From: Propionispora sp. 2/2-37
Lineage (GTDB): Bacteria; Bacillota; Negativicutes; Propionisporales; Propionisporaceae
DNA: 64,000 nt
Direction: 5' to 3'
NCBI RefSeq assembly: GCF_001298735.1
Contig: NZ_CYSP01000005.1
Coordinates: forward strand, 1 to 64,000
The notes beneath the pieces were generated by a model, which saw only the letters and a list, made by a program, of their open reading frames with translations, searched no databases and was not told the origin of the DNA. This document shows, piece after piece, positions 10,317 through 21,902 of the stretch (position 1 is the stretch's first letter; the number at the start of each line of letters is the position of its first letter). Both the position numbers and the translations under genes were made by a program.

Positions 10317-10757
10317 GTGAAATTACATGAGTTAACTCCTGCGCCTGGTTCAAAAAAAGTGCGTACCCGTGTTGGACGTGGACTTGGTTCCGGTCTTGGA
10401 AAAACTTCGGGTAAAGGACATAAAGGTCAGAATGCACGTTCTGGCGGCGGCGTCCGCCCTGGCTTCGAAGGCGGCCAAATGCCGATTTATCGCAGACTGC
10501 CGAAACGTGGTTTTTTCAACAAATTTGCTAAAGAATATTCCGAGATCAATGTGTCGGAGCTTAACCGTTTTGAAAACGGTGCTACCGTTGATTTAGAAGC
10601 TTTAGTAAACAGTGGGTTGGTGAAAAAGGTTCTTGATGGCGTGCGGATTTTGGGTAACGGCGAACTGACTAAGTCACTTACCGTTAAAGCAAACGGTTTT
10701 ACCAAATCAGCAACCGACAAGATTACTGCTGCTGGCGGAAAAGTAGAGGTGGTATAG
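10317..10757 (+). CDS. rplO: 50S ribosomal protein L15
   Basis: Late-assembly protein with a long basic glycine-rich N-terminal extension. The 146 residues start [18 protein letters not shown] and contain [19 protein letters not shown] and [18 protein letters not shown]. Translation begins at GTG 10317 after AGAGGAGG. The stop abuts the secY start with no gap. Confidence 0.97.
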   Translation: MKLHELTPAPGSKKVRTRVGRGLGSGLGKTSGKGHKGQNARSGGGVRPGFEGGQMPIYRRLPKRGFFNKFAKEYSEINVSELNRFENGATVDLEALVNSGLVKKVLDGVRILGNGELTKSLTVKANGFTKSATDKITAAGGKVEVV

Positions 10758-12014
10758 GTGCTTTCAGCCCTTTCCAATATACTCAAAATAACTGAATTAA
10801 GACAAAAAGTTTTATTTACGCTGGCAATGTTTTTGGTATTTAGAGCCGGAACACATATTCCAGTCCCTGGGGTTAATGCCGCGGTTATCGAGCAGATGTT
10901 TACCCAAGGAAACTTATTCGGTCTGCTTGATTTATTTTCCGGTGGTGCATTAAGTAAGTTTTCAGTATTTGCTATGAGTATTACGCCTTATATTAATGCT
11001 TCCATTATCATGCAGCTCCTGACGGTAGTAGTGCCGAAGTTTGAGCAGTGGGCCAAAGAAGGCGACGAAGGGCGAAAGAAAATTACCCAAATTACCCGTT
11101 ATGGAACAGTGCTCTTAGGTTTTATCCAGGCTATGGGTATGGCAATCGGTCTAAAAGCCGCCATTGTCAGTCCGGGCATCGGATCAATCTTATTGATAGC
11201 TGTAACACTAACTGCCGGAACTACCTTTCTGATGTGGCTGGGTGAACAAATCACTGAAAAAGGAATAGGAAACGGTATATCACTGATTATCTTTGCTGGT
11301 ATCGTATCAAGACTTCCCGATGGATTGTATGTCATCTACAAATATTTGGCGGCAGGTACCATTCAATGGTATAATGTACTATTATTTGCACTAATTGCCC
11401 TTGCAATGATTGTATTTGTTATTGCGATTCAACAGGGGCAACGTAGAATTCCCGTGCAATATGCTAAACGGGTAGTCGGCCGGAAGATGTACGGCGGACA
11501 TTCCACACATATTCCGCTTCGAGTCAATCAAGCGGGTGTTATTCCGATAATCTTTGCGTCATCCGTGCTCATGTTCCCGGTAACCATTGCCCAGTTTATT
11601 AATGTTCCCTGGGTAAAAACCGTGGCAGGATGGTTTGCGTGGGGCACGCCGCTGCAAACAGTATTGTATGCACTGCTCATTATATTTTTCACGTATTTCT
11701 ATACTGCGGTTACCTTGAATATATCGGATATGGCAGAGAACATGAAAAAACACGGCGGTTTTATTCCAGGGTTACGCCCGGGTAAACCGACTGCTGACTA
11801 TTTAGATCGCGTAATGACTAGGATCACCCTTGCTGGATCAGTTTTCCTGGCGATTATTGCAATACTGCCAAATTTCGTGGCTGCTGTTACCAACATCCAA
11901 GGGGTATATTTTGGCGGTACTGCACTCCTGATTATTGTAGGGGTGGCTCTTGACACAATGAAGCAAATTGAGGCGCTGGTATTGATGCGTCATTATCAAG
12001 GCTTCATGAAGTAG
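10758..12014 (+). CDS. secY: Protein translocase subunit SecY
   Basis: Channel-forming subunit of the SecYEG translocon in the cytoplasmic membrane. At 418 residues it is full length, with about ten hydrophobic segments. Visible family features are the plug/TM2 region (FSGGALSKFSVFAMSITPYI), the cytosolic loop KRVVGRKMYGGHSTHIPLRVN, and the ribosome/SecA contact loop GFIPGLRPGKPTADYLD. The GTG start directly follows the rplO stop, which implies coupled translation. Confidence 0.97.
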   Translation: MLSALSNILKITELRQKVLFTLAMFLVFRAGTHIPVPGVNAAVIEQMFTQGNLFGLLDLFSGGALSKFSVFAMSITPYINASIIMQLLTVVVPKFEQWAKEGDEGRKKITQITRYGTVLLGFIQAMGMAIGLKAAIVSPGIGSILLIAVTLTAGTTFLMWLGEQITEKGIGNGISLIIFAGIVSRLPDGLYVIYKYLAAGTIQWYNVLLFALIALAMIVFVIAIQQGQRRIPVQYAKRVVGRKMYGGHSTHIPLRVNQAGVIPIIFASSVLMFPVTIAQFINVPWVKTVAGWFAWGTPLQTVLYALLIIFFTYFYTAVTLNISDMAENMKKHGGFIPGLRPGKPTADYLDRVMTRITLAGSVFLAIIAILPNFVAAVTNIQGVYFGGTALLIIVGVALDTMKQIEALVLMRHYQGFMK

Positions 12015-12024
12015 AGAGGAGTAA

Positions 12025-13427
<1,403 letters not shown>

Positions 13428-13438
13428 GAGGCACGGCT

Positions 13439-13729
13439 GTGCAAGACGATCAACATGTCGTTCTTGGCCAACTTGTAACAAGTGTTGCCGGGCGTGATCA
13501 TGGCGCTGATTATATAGTGGTGGGTATCGATGATAAGCCTCCCTATATTTATGTGGCAAACGGCTGCAACCATTCCGTAGCCAAACCAAAGAAAAAGAAC
13601 ATCCGGCATGTTAGGGCTTGGCAGCTTGTCAGTGTTGAAATGGCAAAAAAACTGACTGCAGGTGAAAAAGTTACTGATGAAGCTGTCCGTCAGGCTATTG
13701 CTTGTTTAGTAAGGCCGGATAATCTGTGA
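13439..13729 (+). CDS. KOW-domain RNA-binding protein (L14e-like)
   Basis: A 96-residue protein with an N-terminal KOW/SH3-like segment (LGQLVTSVAGRDHGADYIVVGI, then PYIYVANG) and a basic stretch KPKKKN. Proteins of this kind sit between map and infA in many Clostridia and Negativicutes and resemble archaeal/eukaryotic ribosomal L14e in their KOW fold. A ribosome- or RNA-associated role is inferred from domain and operon position; no precise function is known to me. It starts at GTG 13439 after ATAGGAGGC. Confidence 0.85.
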   Translation: MQDDQHVVLGQLVTSVAGRDHGADYIVVGIDDKPPYIYVANGCNHSVAKPKKKNIRHVRAWQLVSVEMAKKLTAGEKVTDEAVRQAIACLVRPDNL

Positions 13730-13753
13730 TAAGCGGACGAGGAGGGACATCTC

Positions 13754-13972
13754 GTGTCCAAACAAGACGTAATTGAAGTGGAAGGTACTGTCGTCGAGGC
13801 TTTACCGAATGCCATGTTTCAAGTTGAACTAGAGAACGGGCATGTTGTGCTGGCTCATGTATCCGGTAAAATCCGGATGAATTTTATCCGCATACTGCCC
13901 GGGGATAGGGTAACGGTGGAACTTACACCGTATGATTTGAAACGGGGCCGCATTACCTATCGTTTCAAATAA
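13754..13972 (+). CDS. infA: Translation initiation factor IF-1
   Basis: OB-fold factor that occupies the 30S A site during initiation. The 72 residues include [58 protein letters not shown], all canonical. Translation starts at GTG 13754 after GAGGAGGG. It is located directly before rpmJ, the usual order. Confidence 0.97.
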   Translation: MSKQDVIEVEGTVVEALPNAMFQVELENGHVVLAHVSGKIRMNFIRILPGDRVTVELTPYDLKRGRITYRFK

Positions 13973-14004
13973 GCTGCAAAATAATTTACAGAGTTTGTTT
14001 TTAA

Positions 14005-14166
<162 letters not shown>

Positions 14167-14182
14167 GGGGGTGTATGTATAG

Positions 14183-14557
14183 ATGGCTCGTATTGCCGGA
14201 GTTGATTTACCGCGCGATAAAAGAATTGAGATTGCATTAACATATATTTACGGCATTGGACTTACTCTGTCAAAACAAGTACTGGCTGCCACCGGTATCA
14301 ATCCTGACACTCGCACGCGGGATCTCACAGAAGAAGAAGTGTCAAAGCTGCGTGAAGCAATTGATAAGAACTACAAAGTGGAAGGCGACCTGCGTCGTGA
14401 AGAACAACTCAACATTAAGCGTTTGATTGAAATCGGTTCCTACCGGGGAAGACGTCATCGTATGGGCTTGCCTGTACGGGGACAACGTACTAAAACAAAT
14501 GCCCGTACCCGCAAAGGACCCAAGCGGACTGTTGGAGCGAAACGTAAGAAAGCGTAA
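14183..14557 (+). CDS. rpsM: 30S ribosomal protein S13
   Basis: Head protein contacting P-site tRNA and the subunit bridge. The 124 residues begin [21 protein letters not shown] and contain the helix-hairpin-helix [17 protein letters not shown] and the basic tail [19 protein letters not shown]. The ATG follows AAGGGGGTG. It is first of the alpha-operon group rpsM-rpsK-rpsD-rpoA-rplQ. Confidence 0.97.
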   Translation: MARIAGVDLPRDKRIEIALTYIYGIGLTLSKQVLAATGINPDTRTRDLTEEEVSKLREAIDKNYKVEGDLRREEQLNIKRLIEIGSYRGRRHRMGLPVRGQRTKTNARTRKGPKRTVGAKRKKA

Positions 14558-14571
14558 AGGAGGGATAAAGA

Positions 14572-14964
14572 GTGGTTGCGAAAAAAGTAGTTAGACCCAA
14601 AAGAAAAGAGCGTAAAAATATCGAACATGGTGTAGCCCACATCCGTTCGACCTTCAATAATACAATTGTTACTATTACCGATACGAAAGGTAATGCGCTG
14701 TCTTGGGCCAGTGCCGGCGGACTGGGATTTCGCGGTTCACGTAAAAGCACTCCTTTTGCTGCCCAGATGGCTGCCGAAACGGCTGCTAAAGCCGCAATGG
14801 AACATGGCCTAAAACAGATTGAGGTTTTTGTAAAAGGACCTGGTGCCGGACGTGAAGCGGCTATCCGCTCACTGCAGGCCGCAGGCTTGGAGGTCAATCT
14901 GATTAAAGATTGTACACCGGTTCCGCATAACGGATGCCGTCCGCCTAAACGGAGAAGAGTATAA
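14572..14964 (+). CDS. rpsK: 30S ribosomal protein S11
   Basis: Platform protein close to the E-site mRNA. The 130 residues include [39 protein letters not shown] and the terminal [15 protein letters not shown]. Translation starts at GTG 14572 after AAAGGAGGG. It lies 14 nt after rpsM. Confidence 0.97.
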   Translation: MVAKKVVRPKRKERKNIEHGVAHIRSTFNNTIVTITDTKGNALSWASAGGLGFRGSRKSTPFAAQMAAETAAKAAMEHGLKQIEVFVKGPGAGREAAIRSLQAAGLEVNLIKDCTPVPHNGCRPPKRRRV

Positions 14965-14991
14965 GGATTTTCGGGAGGTGCTTAAGAGAGA

Positions 14992-15618
14992 ATGGCTAGA
15001 TATATAGGACCTGTTTGCAGACAGTGCCGTCGTGAAGGCGTAAAGCTGTATCTGAAGGGTGATAGATGCTACAGCGACAAATGCGCGTTTTCCAAACGTG
15101 GTTACGCGCCTGGTCAACATGGCCAGGGCCGTAAGAAAGTTTCTGAATATGGTATTCAGCTTCGTGAAAAACAAAAAGCACGCCGTGCATACGGTATTTT
15201 AGAACGTCAGTTCCGTGCTTACTTTGACAAAGCTGACCGCCAAAAAGGTATTACCGGTGAAAATTTGCTGGTATTATTAGAAAGAAGACTGGATAATGTA
15301 GTTTACCGTCTGGGCTTTGGCAGCAGCCGGAATCAATCCAGGCAATTGGTGCGTCATGGACATTTCACTGTCAACGGACGCCGGGTTAACATTCCGTCCT
15401 ATCAAATTAAAGCCGGAGATGTGATCCAGGTCCATGAAAGCAGCAAAGAATCACCGATTATGAAAGAAGTAGCAGAAGGAATCGGCAGCAAAACCGTTCC
15501 TGCCTGGCTGGAGCTTTCAGCCGCCGATTTAAGTGGTAAAGTAGTACGCTACCCCAACCGTGAGGAAATTGACATTCCAATTCAAGAACATCTTATCGTT
15601 GAACTATACTCCAGATAA
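14992..15618 (+). CDS. rpsD: 30S ribosomal protein S4
   Basis: 16S rRNA-nucleating protein; in E. coli it also represses the alpha operon. At 208 residues it is full length and contains an N-terminal four-cysteine zinc motif (CRQC, then C and C about 15 and 20 residues on), plus the S4 RNA-binding domain [20 protein letters not shown]. The ATG follows GGGAGGTG. Confidence 0.97.
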   Translation: MARYIGPVCRQCRREGVKLYLKGDRCYSDKCAFSKRGYAPGQHGQGRKKVSEYGIQLREKQKARRAYGILERQFRAYFDKADRQKGITGENLLVLLERRLDNVVYRLGFGSSRNQSRQLVRHGHFTVNGRRVNIPSYQIKAGDVIQVHESSKESPIMKEVAEGIGSKTVPAWLELSAADLSGKVVRYPNREEIDIPIQEHLIVELYSR

Positions 15619-15708
15619 CAACTGTGTGTAGTAGAAACTAGCAATTTACCCTCAGCCGTGGGTTATAGCGTAACTTCAGCAGTGCGCAAAGAGGAGGGTT
15701 TTTTTCGG

Positions 15709-16668
15709 ATGAACGATATCGAAAAACCGAACATCGAAATCGTAGAAATTAGTGAAGACAGTCGATATGGAAAATTTGTTTGTGAGCCGTTAGAGCCGGG
15801 GTATGGTACTACGTTGGGGAATAGTTTGAGGCGTATCCTCCTCTCTTCGCTTCACGGAGCGGCGGTTACTTCGGTAAAAATCGAAGGCGTGCTTCACGAA
15901 TTTTCTACCATTCCCGGTGTACGGGAAGACGTTACCGACATTATTTTAAACCTGAAAGAACTGTGCATAAAAATGCATACGGATGAGCCAAAGGTTTTAC
16001 GGGTGGATTTTACCGGGGAAGGTGAAGTTACCGCTGCGGATATCCTTGCTGATGCCGATGTGGAAATACTGAATCCGGATATACATTTGGCTACCGTCGA
16101 TGCCAGCGGTTCACTAAAAATGGAAATCACCGTAGAGCGTGGTCGCGGGTATGTTTCTGCTGATAAGAACAAAAGACCTGAACATGTTATCGGAGTTATC
16201 CCCATTGATTCAATTTTTTCACCTATTCAGCGGGTTAATTACAACACTACTGATACTCGTGTCGGCAATGTAACCAATTATGATAAATTGACCTTGGAAG
16301 TGTGGACTGATGGCAGTATAAGGCCGGAAGAGGCTGTCAGCAAAGCTGCCGGAATTATGATTGCCCATCTTAAACTATTCCAAAATATGGCAGGTATCCC
16401 AGCAGAGGAAGAAGGAACAGAAGGAACGTTCAATGAAGCACCGCAAGAAGGAACATCCAAAACGCTGGAAATGACCATTGAAGATTTGGATCTTTCGGTA
16501 CGTTCCTATAACTGTCTGAAACGCGCTGGAATTAATACGGTAGCAGAATTAGTTCAAAAGACGGAAGACGATATGATGAAGGTCCGTAATCTCGGACGTA
16601 AATCAATGGAAGAAGTCAAGAAAAAACTCGTTGAACTTGGACTTTCGCTAGCCGAAACTGAAGAGTAG
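15709..16668 (+). CDS. rpoA: RNA polymerase alpha subunit
   Basis: Assembles RNA polymerase and contacts UP elements and activators. The 319-residue product has the N-terminal dimerisation domain ([25 protein letters not shown]) and the alpha-CTD ([22 protein letters not shown]), joined by an acidic linker. The frame is open 51 nt upstream to a GTG at 15658, but GAGGAGGG precedes ATG 15709. It lies in the alpha operon. Confidence 0.97.
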   Translation: MNDIEKPNIEIVEISEDSRYGKFVCEPLEPGYGTTLGNSLRRILLSSLHGAAVTSVKIEGVLHEFSTIPGVREDVTDIILNLKELCIKMHTDEPKVLRVDFTGEGEVTAADILADADVEILNPDIHLATVDASGSLKMEITVERGRGYVSADKNKRPEHVIGVIPIDSIFSPIQRVNYNTTDTRVGNVTNYDKLTLEVWTDGSIRPEEAVSKAAGIMIAHLKLFQNMAGIPAEEEGTEGTFNEAPQEGTSKTLEMTIEDLDLSVRSYNCLKRAGINTVAELVQKTEDDMMKVRNLGRKSMEEVKKKLVELGLSLAETEE

Positions 16669-16684
16669 GGGAGGGAAGAAGCAA

Positions 16685-17023
16685 GTGGCTTATAGAAAGT
16701 TAGGACGTGACTCTAGTGCACGTAAAGCACTATTTCGCAGTATATTGACTTCCTTCTTTGCATACGAGCGTATTGAAACAACAGAAGCAAAGGCTAAAGA
16801 AATCAGCGGTTTGGCCGAAAAAATGATTACCTTAGCCAAGCGTGGCGATTTGCATGCTCGCCGCCAAGTTTTATCATACCTCATGGATGAAGAAGTCGTA
16901 AAAAAATTGTTTGACTCAATTGCACCTAAATATGCCGACAGACAGGGCGGATATACCCGCATCATGAAACTTGGTCCCCGGCGCGGTGATGCTGCACCGA
17001 TGGCGATTCTGGAATTGGTGTAG
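16685..17023 (+). CDS. rplQ: 50S ribosomal protein L17
   Basis: Large-subunit protein near the tunnel exit. The 112 residues of the short bacterial form begin [19 protein letters not shown] and end [25 protein letters not shown]. Translation starts at GTG 16685 after GGGAGGG. It is the last gene of the superoperon and is followed by a terminator. Confidence 0.97.
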   Translation: MAYRKLGRDSSARKALFRSILTSFFAYERIETTEAKAKEISGLAEKMITLAKRGDLHARRQVLSYLMDEEVVKKLFDSIAPKYADRQGGYTRIMKLGPRRGDAAPMAILELV

Positions 17024-17030
17024 TAAAATG

Positions 17031-17060
17031 AAGGCGACCATTTGGTCGTCTTTATTTCGC
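17031..17060 (+). terminator. Terminator after rplQ
   Basis: A 9-bp stem (17031-17039 with 17044-17052, including one G-U pair) with a 4-nt loop starts 8 nt after the rplQ stop and runs into a T-rich stretch. A second small hairpin TTGCTC/GAGCAA lies at 17084-17101. Together they mark the end of the ribosomal superoperon. The rest of the gap to 17291 shows nothing further recognisable. Confidence 0.75.
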
Positions 17061-17291
17061 TTTTTCGTGGTGTCGACGTTCGTTTGCTCTTTTTTGAGCA
17101 AGCGAGCTTCGAACTCATGAAATAGATCGCAATATACAGTAGCTGCATAGCCGGCAGTGCACGGTGACAGGTATTTATTTTTGTTTTCTAAAATGCACTG
17201 TGCTTGAACAGTCTAGACAATAAAAATAAACCTCCGGCACTCTGCAGCGTCACATCATCATATTAACTTATATCGTTATGGGAGAGAAATC

Positions 17292-18125
17292 ATGCAAGAG
17301 TTTGCAAAACTGGAAGGTATGGGCTATCACTATACTGACAATGAGGGCAGGCGCGTGGCTGCACTGCGACACATTGATTTAACAATACGGCGTGGAGAAT
17401 TTATTGCTGTCATTGGGACCAATGGTTCAGGAAAATCGACCCTGTCCCGCCACTTCAACGCCCTGTTGCAGCCAACCCAGGGATACTGCCACGTATTGGG
17501 TATGGATACAACAAAACCGGAACATATCTGGCAAATCAGGCAAAACGTAGGTATGGTTTTTCAGAATCCGGATAATCAGATTGTGGCTACCATTGTAGAG
17601 GAAGATGTGGCTTTTGGGCCGGAAAATCTGGGGCTTTCCTCTACTGAAATTACCGGACGGGTAGCGGAGGCACTGGCTCTTGTCGGTATGGAAGAGTATC
17701 GTATGCATGCACCACATCTTTTGTCCGGAGGACAAAAGCAACGGATCGCTATTGCCGGGGTACTGGCAATGCGTCCAGAATGCCTGGTGCTGGACGAACC
17801 GACGGCCATGCTGGATCCACAAGGGCGTCATGAGGTGCTAGGCACCGTGCACAACCTGCATGAAAAGGAAGGTATGACCGTTATTTATATTACTCATTTT
17901 ATGGAGGAAGCGGTCACCGCCGATCGTGTGATTGTTATGGATCAAGGGAATATCGTGCTGGACGGAACGCCGCAGCAGGTGTTCAGTCGGGTTCAAATAT
18001 TAAAAGAGATTGGCCTGGATGTGCCGGTTGCCGCTGAAGTGGTGTATCGGCTGCAACAACAAAACATAGACCTGCCGGCGGGCATCATTACCAACGAGGC
18101 ATTGGCGGTGGCGCTATGTCCATAG
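17292..18125 (+). CDS. ecfA1: ECF transporter ATP-binding protein EcfA1
   Basis: One of two ATPases energising a group II energy-coupling-factor transporter that serves several vitamin or metal S components. The 277 residues carry Walker A GTNGSGKST (42-50), the signature LSGGQKQRIAI, Walker B CLVLDEPTAMLDP and the H-loop ITHF. It precedes ecfA2 with a 10-nt overlap. The rplQ-ecfA1-ecfA2-ecfT-truA order is a Firmicutes hallmark. Confidence 0.94.
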   Translation: MQEFAKLEGMGYHYTDNEGRRVAALRHIDLTIRRGEFIAVIGTNGSGKSTLSRHFNALLQPTQGYCHVLGMDTTKPEHIWQIRQNVGMVFQNPDNQIVATIVEEDVAFGPENLGLSSTEITGRVAEALALVGMEEYRMHAPHLLSGGQKQRIAIAGVLAMRPECLVLDEPTAMLDPQGRHEVLGTVHNLHEKEGMTVIYITHFMEEAVTADRVIVMDQGNIVLDGTPQQVFSRVQILKEIGLDVPVAAEVVYRLQQQNIDLPAGIITNEALAVALCP

Positions 18126-18976
18126 TTTTGCATGAAGTGACCCATGTCTATATGCAGGGTACTCCCTACCAGCGTGTGGCCATTGAAAATATAAATCTGG
18201 AAATTAAGCAGGGAGAGTTTGTCGGTATCATTGGGCATACCGGCTCAGGAAAATCCACTTTAATTCAGCATCTTAACGGACTGCTTAAGCCAACCAGCGG
18301 TGAAGTGCTGGTAGAAGGGGTGAATCTGGCTGGAAAAGGACTGGACGTAAAACAAGCCCGGCAAAAAATCGGCATGGTTTTTCAATATCCGGAGCACCAG
18401 CTGTTTGAAGAAACCATCTATGATGATATTGCGTTTGGGCCACGCAACTTAGGACTGCTGCCGGAAGAGGTGGAACGCCGGGTGCGGATGGGAATCGCCT
18501 TTGCCGGGCTGGACTTCGACACTTTTGCCAAACGGTCCCCTTTTCAACTCAGTGGCGGACAGATGCGCCGGGTGGCCATTGCCGGAGTGATCGCCATGCA
18601 GCCGGAATATTTGATTCTGGATGAACCTTCGGCCGGCCTTGACCCCAGGGGGCGTAATGAAATCTTTGAACATATCAGGCGGCTGTATCAGGAAACAGGA
18701 ATTACCGTGATTTTGGTTTCACATCAAATGGAAGAAATCGCTAGTATGGCAAACCGTCTTATTGTGATGCATCATGGCCATATTTGTCAGGACGGTGAAC
18801 CTCGGACAATTTTTACCAGATACCGGGAAAATTTGAAGGAGGCCGGGGTAGATGTGCCGCCTGTAACAGCACTGTTAGCAACCATCAAGGCAAAAGGTCT
18901 GGCGGTGGATGATACGGCCATCACTCTGGAGGAAGGCGTAGCTACTATTGCTGAGGCAGTCAGGGGGCGAAAATGA
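18116..18976 (+). CDS. ecfA2: ECF transporter ATP-binding protein EcfA2
   Basis: Second ATPase of the ECF module. The 286 residues contain Walker A GHTGSGKST, signature LSGGQMRRVAI, Walker B YLILDEPSAGLDP and the H-loop VSHQM. The start overlaps ecfA1 and the stop overlaps ecfT, so the three are translationally coupled and probably made in fixed ratio. No substrate-specific S component is adjacent. Confidence 0.94.
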   Translation: MSIVLHEVTHVYMQGTPYQRVAIENINLEIKQGEFVGIIGHTGSGKSTLIQHLNGLLKPTSGEVLVEGVNLAGKGLDVKQARQKIGMVFQYPEHQLFEETIYDDIAFGPRNLGLLPEEVERRVRMGIAFAGLDFDTFAKRSPFQLSGGQMRRVAIAGVIAMQPEYLILDEPSAGLDPRGRNEIFEHIRRLYQETGITVILVSHQMEEIASMANRLIVMHHGHICQDGEPRTIFTRYRENLKEAGVDVPPVTALLATIKAKGLAVDDTAITLEEGVATIAEAVRGRK

Positions 18977-19797
18977 TGTTAACCGATATTACACTGGGAC
19001 AGTATTTTCCCGGGAATTCTCCGGTACACCAGCTTGATCCCCGCACCAAGATTATTGCCGTTTTACTTATCATATCGGCGGTGCTGCTGGCCACCAATTA
19101 TCTAGCCTATTCACTTATCCTGCTTTTTGTGCTGGGAGTAACCTGGCTGTCTTCCATTCCTTTTATTATGGTCGCTAAATCGGTTAAACCATTGTGGATG
19201 ATCATTCTGCTCACACTCATCATTCATTTTTTCAGCACGCCCGGCGTGACCATTGTCTCATTAGGGCCGCTTACCCTCACACAGGAGGGGGTAAGGCAGG
19301 GCACACTGATGGCTGCACGGCTGGTTTTACTTATTGTAGTTTCATCGTTATTGACGTTCACCACCTCGCCCATTGCATTGACCGATGCTATTGAGCGCTT
19401 ACTTAAGCCCTTTCAAAAAATCGGGTTGCCGGCCCATGAACTGGCGATGATGATGACGATTGCCCTGCGCTTTATTCCCACTTTACTGGATGAAACCGAC
19501 CGCATTATGAAAGCACAAGCATCCCGGGGGGCGGATTTTACTTCCGGGAATATCATCAAGCGGAGTAAAAATATGATACCGCTGTTGGTCCCCTTGTTTG
19601 TCAGTGCCTTCCGCCGGGCCGACGAACTGGCTACTGCCATGGAAGCCAGATGTTATCGCGGCGGCGAAAAACGGACACGAATGAGGGAACTGGCTTTTTC
19701 CGGCCGTGACATGGCCGCGTTTACGCTGGTTTTGGCGTTATTTGGCATCTTAGTGACTCTAAGGCTGTTATTAGGCGGAGCACTGCCCGTAGGATAG
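18973..19797 (+). CDS. ecfT: ECF transporter transmembrane protein EcfT
   Basis: Membrane scaffold that couples the two ATPases to interchangeable S components. The 274 residues have several hydrophobic segments and the family's paired coupling motifs, seen as QASRGADF and MEARCYRGG, plus the helix MMTIALRFIPTLLDE. It overlaps ecfA2 by 4 nt and lies 15 nt before truA. Confidence 0.93.
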   Translation: MMLTDITLGQYFPGNSPVHQLDPRTKIIAVLLIISAVLLATNYLAYSLILLFVLGVTWLSSIPFIMVAKSVKPLWMIILLTLIIHFFSTPGVTIVSLGPLTLTQEGVRQGTLMAARLVLLIVVSSLLTFTTSPIALTDAIERLLKPFQKIGLPAHELAMMMTIALRFIPTLLDETDRIMKAQASRGADFTSGNIIKRSKNMIPLLVPLFVSAFRRADELATAMEARCYRGGEKRTRMRELAFSGRDMAAFTLVLALFGILVTLRLLLGGALPVG

Positions 19798-19812
19798 GAG
19801 GTTGCCAGGAGC

Positions 19813-20580
19813 ATGACCCTGCCATTGGCTGATAGTCAAGATACACCTCGCAATATTAAGCTTACGATTGCTTATGACGGAACGGCCTATCACGGTTTTC
19901 AGCGTCAGAAAAATGCTCTGACCGTGCAGGAGGTGCTGGAAAACTGTCTGGAAAGGCTGTGCCGTCATAAAGTGAGCGTCGCTGGTGCCGGACGAACCGA
20001 TACCGGAGTACATGCCTATGGGCAGGTAGTTAACTTTTTTACCTATACCCGTATTCCTGGCGAGCGGATAGCACCGGCTTTAAAAGGACTGCTGCCGCCT
20101 GATATTGTGGTGAAACGGGCCGAAGAAGTGGGGCAGCAGTTCCATGCACGGTTTAGCGCCCAAAGTAAAGTATATGTATACCGTATTTATCAACAGGAAA
20201 CGGCAGATCCTTTTTTGCGGCATTATGCCTGGCACATCAGGCATAAGCTTAATGTGGAGGCTATACATTCAGCCCTGCAGGTAGTGGTGGGTACCCATGA
20301 TTTTTCCGCTTTCCAGGCAGCCGGCGGGCCGAGGCGTGACCCGGTAAAAACCATATTGTCGGCAGCGTGCCGTAGAGAGGAAAGCATCCTGGAATTGTCT
20401 TTTTGGGGAACCGGGTTTCTCTATCATATGGTGCGCAATCTGGTGGGGACGCTTATTGAGGTGGGAATGGATAAACTGAGCAAAGCTGATTTTTCCTGCA
20501 TTTTGGCTGGCGGTGACCGTACAAAGGCCGGTATGACCGCACCGCCGCAGGGATTGTATTTAAAAGAAATTTTTTATTAA
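19813..20580 (+). CDS. truA: tRNA pseudouridine(38-40) synthase TruA
   Basis: Isomerises uridines 38-40 of the tRNA anticodon arm. The 255-residue protein contains the catalytic aspartate in GAGRTDTGVHAYGQV, the N-terminal IAYDGTAYHGFQRQ and the C-terminal GTGFLYHMVRNLVGTL. A GGAGG site precedes the ATG by about 10 nt. The position between ecfT and rplM is conserved in Firmicutes. Confidence 0.96.
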   Translation: MTLPLADSQDTPRNIKLTIAYDGTAYHGFQRQKNALTVQEVLENCLERLCRHKVSVAGAGRTDTGVHAYGQVVNFFTYTRIPGERIAPALKGLLPPDIVVKRAEEVGQQFHARFSAQSKVYVYRIYQQETADPFLRHYAWHIRHKLNVEAIHSALQVVVGTHDFSAFQAAGGPRRDPVKTILSAACRREESILELSFWGTGFLYHMVRNLVGTLIEVGMDKLSKADFSCILAGGDRTKAGMTAPPQGLYLKEIFY

Positions 20581-20712
20581 CGGTCTGGAGCAGTCAATTC
20601 ATGTTTGGTGCTGGACCATGCGGCAGACACGTACTTATATTACCTGTTGGAAATAAAACATTACATTTTTTATTCAATTTATAAAAAAGTTGCGCTTTGC
20701 AAGTGATTATCC

Positions 20713-20741
20713 TTGACATTGAAAGTCGGATTGATTACAAT
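20713..20741 (+). promoter_or_regulatory. Sigma-A promoter of rplM-rpsI
   Basis: TTGACA (20713-20718), a 17-bp spacer and TACAAT (20736-20741) form a near-consensus vegetative promoter. It predicts a leader of about 90 nt before rplM that includes a short ATTCC/GGAAT inverted repeat. The leader could carry L13-type autoregulation, but I cannot show this from sequence alone. Confidence 0.8.
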
Positions 20742-20836
20742 GTTTTTATGAGATTTATGCCATGTATTCCATTAGCCCCGGAATCAAGGAATGTAATCGA
20801 TTTGGACCCGTAATGTTTGTAACAAGGAGGGATACT

Positions 20837-21277
20837 ATGAAAACAACGTTTATGGCAAATGCAGCCAATGTAGAACGTAAATGGTATGTTATAGACGCAG
20901 AAGGCAAAACCGTAGGTAGATTAGCCGCTGAAGTAGCAAAAATTCTTCGCGGTAAACATAAACCGACTTTTACTCCGCATGTGGATACCGGTGACCATGT
21001 TATCGTAGTTAATGCGGATAAGGTAGCATTTACCGGCAAGAAATTGATTCAAAAAACATATTTCCGTCATTCAGGCTATCCTGGAGGAACCACGTTTACT
21101 ACTGCCGGAAAAATGCTGGCAGACAGACCGGAAAGAGTCATTGAACTGGCTGTAAAAGGCATGCTGCCGAAAAACAGCCTGGGACGCCAAATGTTCCGTA
21201 AATTGAATGTTTACAAAGGTTCGGCGCATCCACATGAAGCTCAAAAGCCGGAAGTACTGGAAATTGATATTAGATAA
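20837..21277 (+). CDS. rplM: 50S ribosomal protein L13
   Basis: Early-assembly protein of the large subunit. From ATG 20837 it is 146 residues ([20 protein letters not shown]), with [17 protein letters not shown] and [19 protein letters not shown]. The frame stays open upstream to 20762, but AAGGAGGG before 20837 and family length favour this start. It is cotranscribed with rpsI from its own promoter. Confidence 0.97.
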   Translation: MKTTFMANAANVERKWYVIDAEGKTVGRLAAEVAKILRGKHKPTFTPHVDTGDHVIVVNADKVAFTGKKLIQKTYFRHSGYPGGTTFTTAGKMLADRPERVIELAVKGMLPKNSLGRQMFRKLNVYKGSAHPHEAQKPEVLEIDIR

Positions 21278-21298
21278 TACCGGAAGGAGGAACATAGT

Positions 21299-21691
21299 AT
21301 GGCATTAGTTAACTACTACGGCACAGGCCGCAGAAAAACTTCGGTTGCCAGAGTTCGTCTGGTTCCGGGTGAAGGCAACGTTATTATTAACGGTCGTCCG
21401 CTTGTTGAGTACTTTGGTTTAAAAACCCTTGAATTAATCGTAAAGCAGCCGTTGAATTTAACAGAAACTATTGGTAAATATGATGTATTGGCTAAGGTAG
21501 AAGGAGGCGGCCCCTCCGGTCAGGCAGGCGCTATCCGTCATGGTATTGCCAGAGCTTTGCTGAGAGTGGATCTGGAATATCGTCCGGCTTTGAAAAAAGC
21601 AGGATTTCTGACCCGTGACCCGCGCGAAAAAGAACGTCGTAAATATGGCCTTAAAAAAGCGCGTAAAGCCTCTCAGTTTTCCAAACGTTAA
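21299..21691 (+). CDS. rpsI: 30S ribosomal protein S9
   Basis: Head protein whose C-terminal tail reaches the P-site tRNA. The 130 residues begin with [16 protein letters not shown] and end with the basic tail [17 protein letters not shown], both hallmarks. The ATG follows GGAAGGAGG. A strong terminator follows. Confidence 0.97.
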   Translation: MALVNYYGTGRRKTSVARVRLVPGEGNVIINGRPLVEYFGLKTLELIVKQPLNLTETIGKYDVLAKVEGGGPSGQAGAIRHGIARALLRVDLEYRPALKKAGFLTRDPREKERRKYGLKKARKASQFSKR

Positions 21692-21705
21692 TATTTTTAA
21701 CGATA

Positions 21706-21742
21706 GAAACCCTGCAAATGTTGAGTTTGCGGGGTTTCTTTT
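21706..21742 (+). terminator. Terminator after rpsI
   Basis: A 13-bp stem, 21706-21718 with 21726-21738 (GAAACCCTGCAAA and its near-complement, one mismatch or wobble), and a 7-nt loop run into TTTTG. It ends the rplM-rpsI transcript 15 nt after the stop. Confidence 0.9.
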
Positions 21743-21855
21743 GCTTTAAGCAGCTAAAACAAGCTGAAATTTTATTCATTAGTGACAGGTCAAAGAGAAA
21801 CTATATCAAATTATAGCTTTGACTGACTGCCCATGGTTTATGAGTTAATATTTAC

Positions 21856-21896
21856 AAAAAATGCAGCCCGGGAACTTATTGCCGGGCTGCATTTTT
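21856..21896 (-). terminator. Terminator of mtgA, possibly bidirectional
   Basis: An inverted repeat with arms AAAATGCAGCCCGG and CCGGGCTGCATTTTT surrounds a 10-nt loop, just beyond the minus-strand stop of mtgA at 21903. Read on the minus strand it ends in a T-run, so it is a good intrinsic terminator for mtgA. It could also stop read-through from rpsI. Confidence 0.85.
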
Positions 21897-21902
21897 GTCC
21901 TG

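Noticed and set aside
15658..15708. In-frame N-terminal extension of rpoA
   Set aside because: It lacks a ribosome site, is not part of known alpha-subunit N-termini, and a strong GAGGAGGG site precedes ATG 15709.
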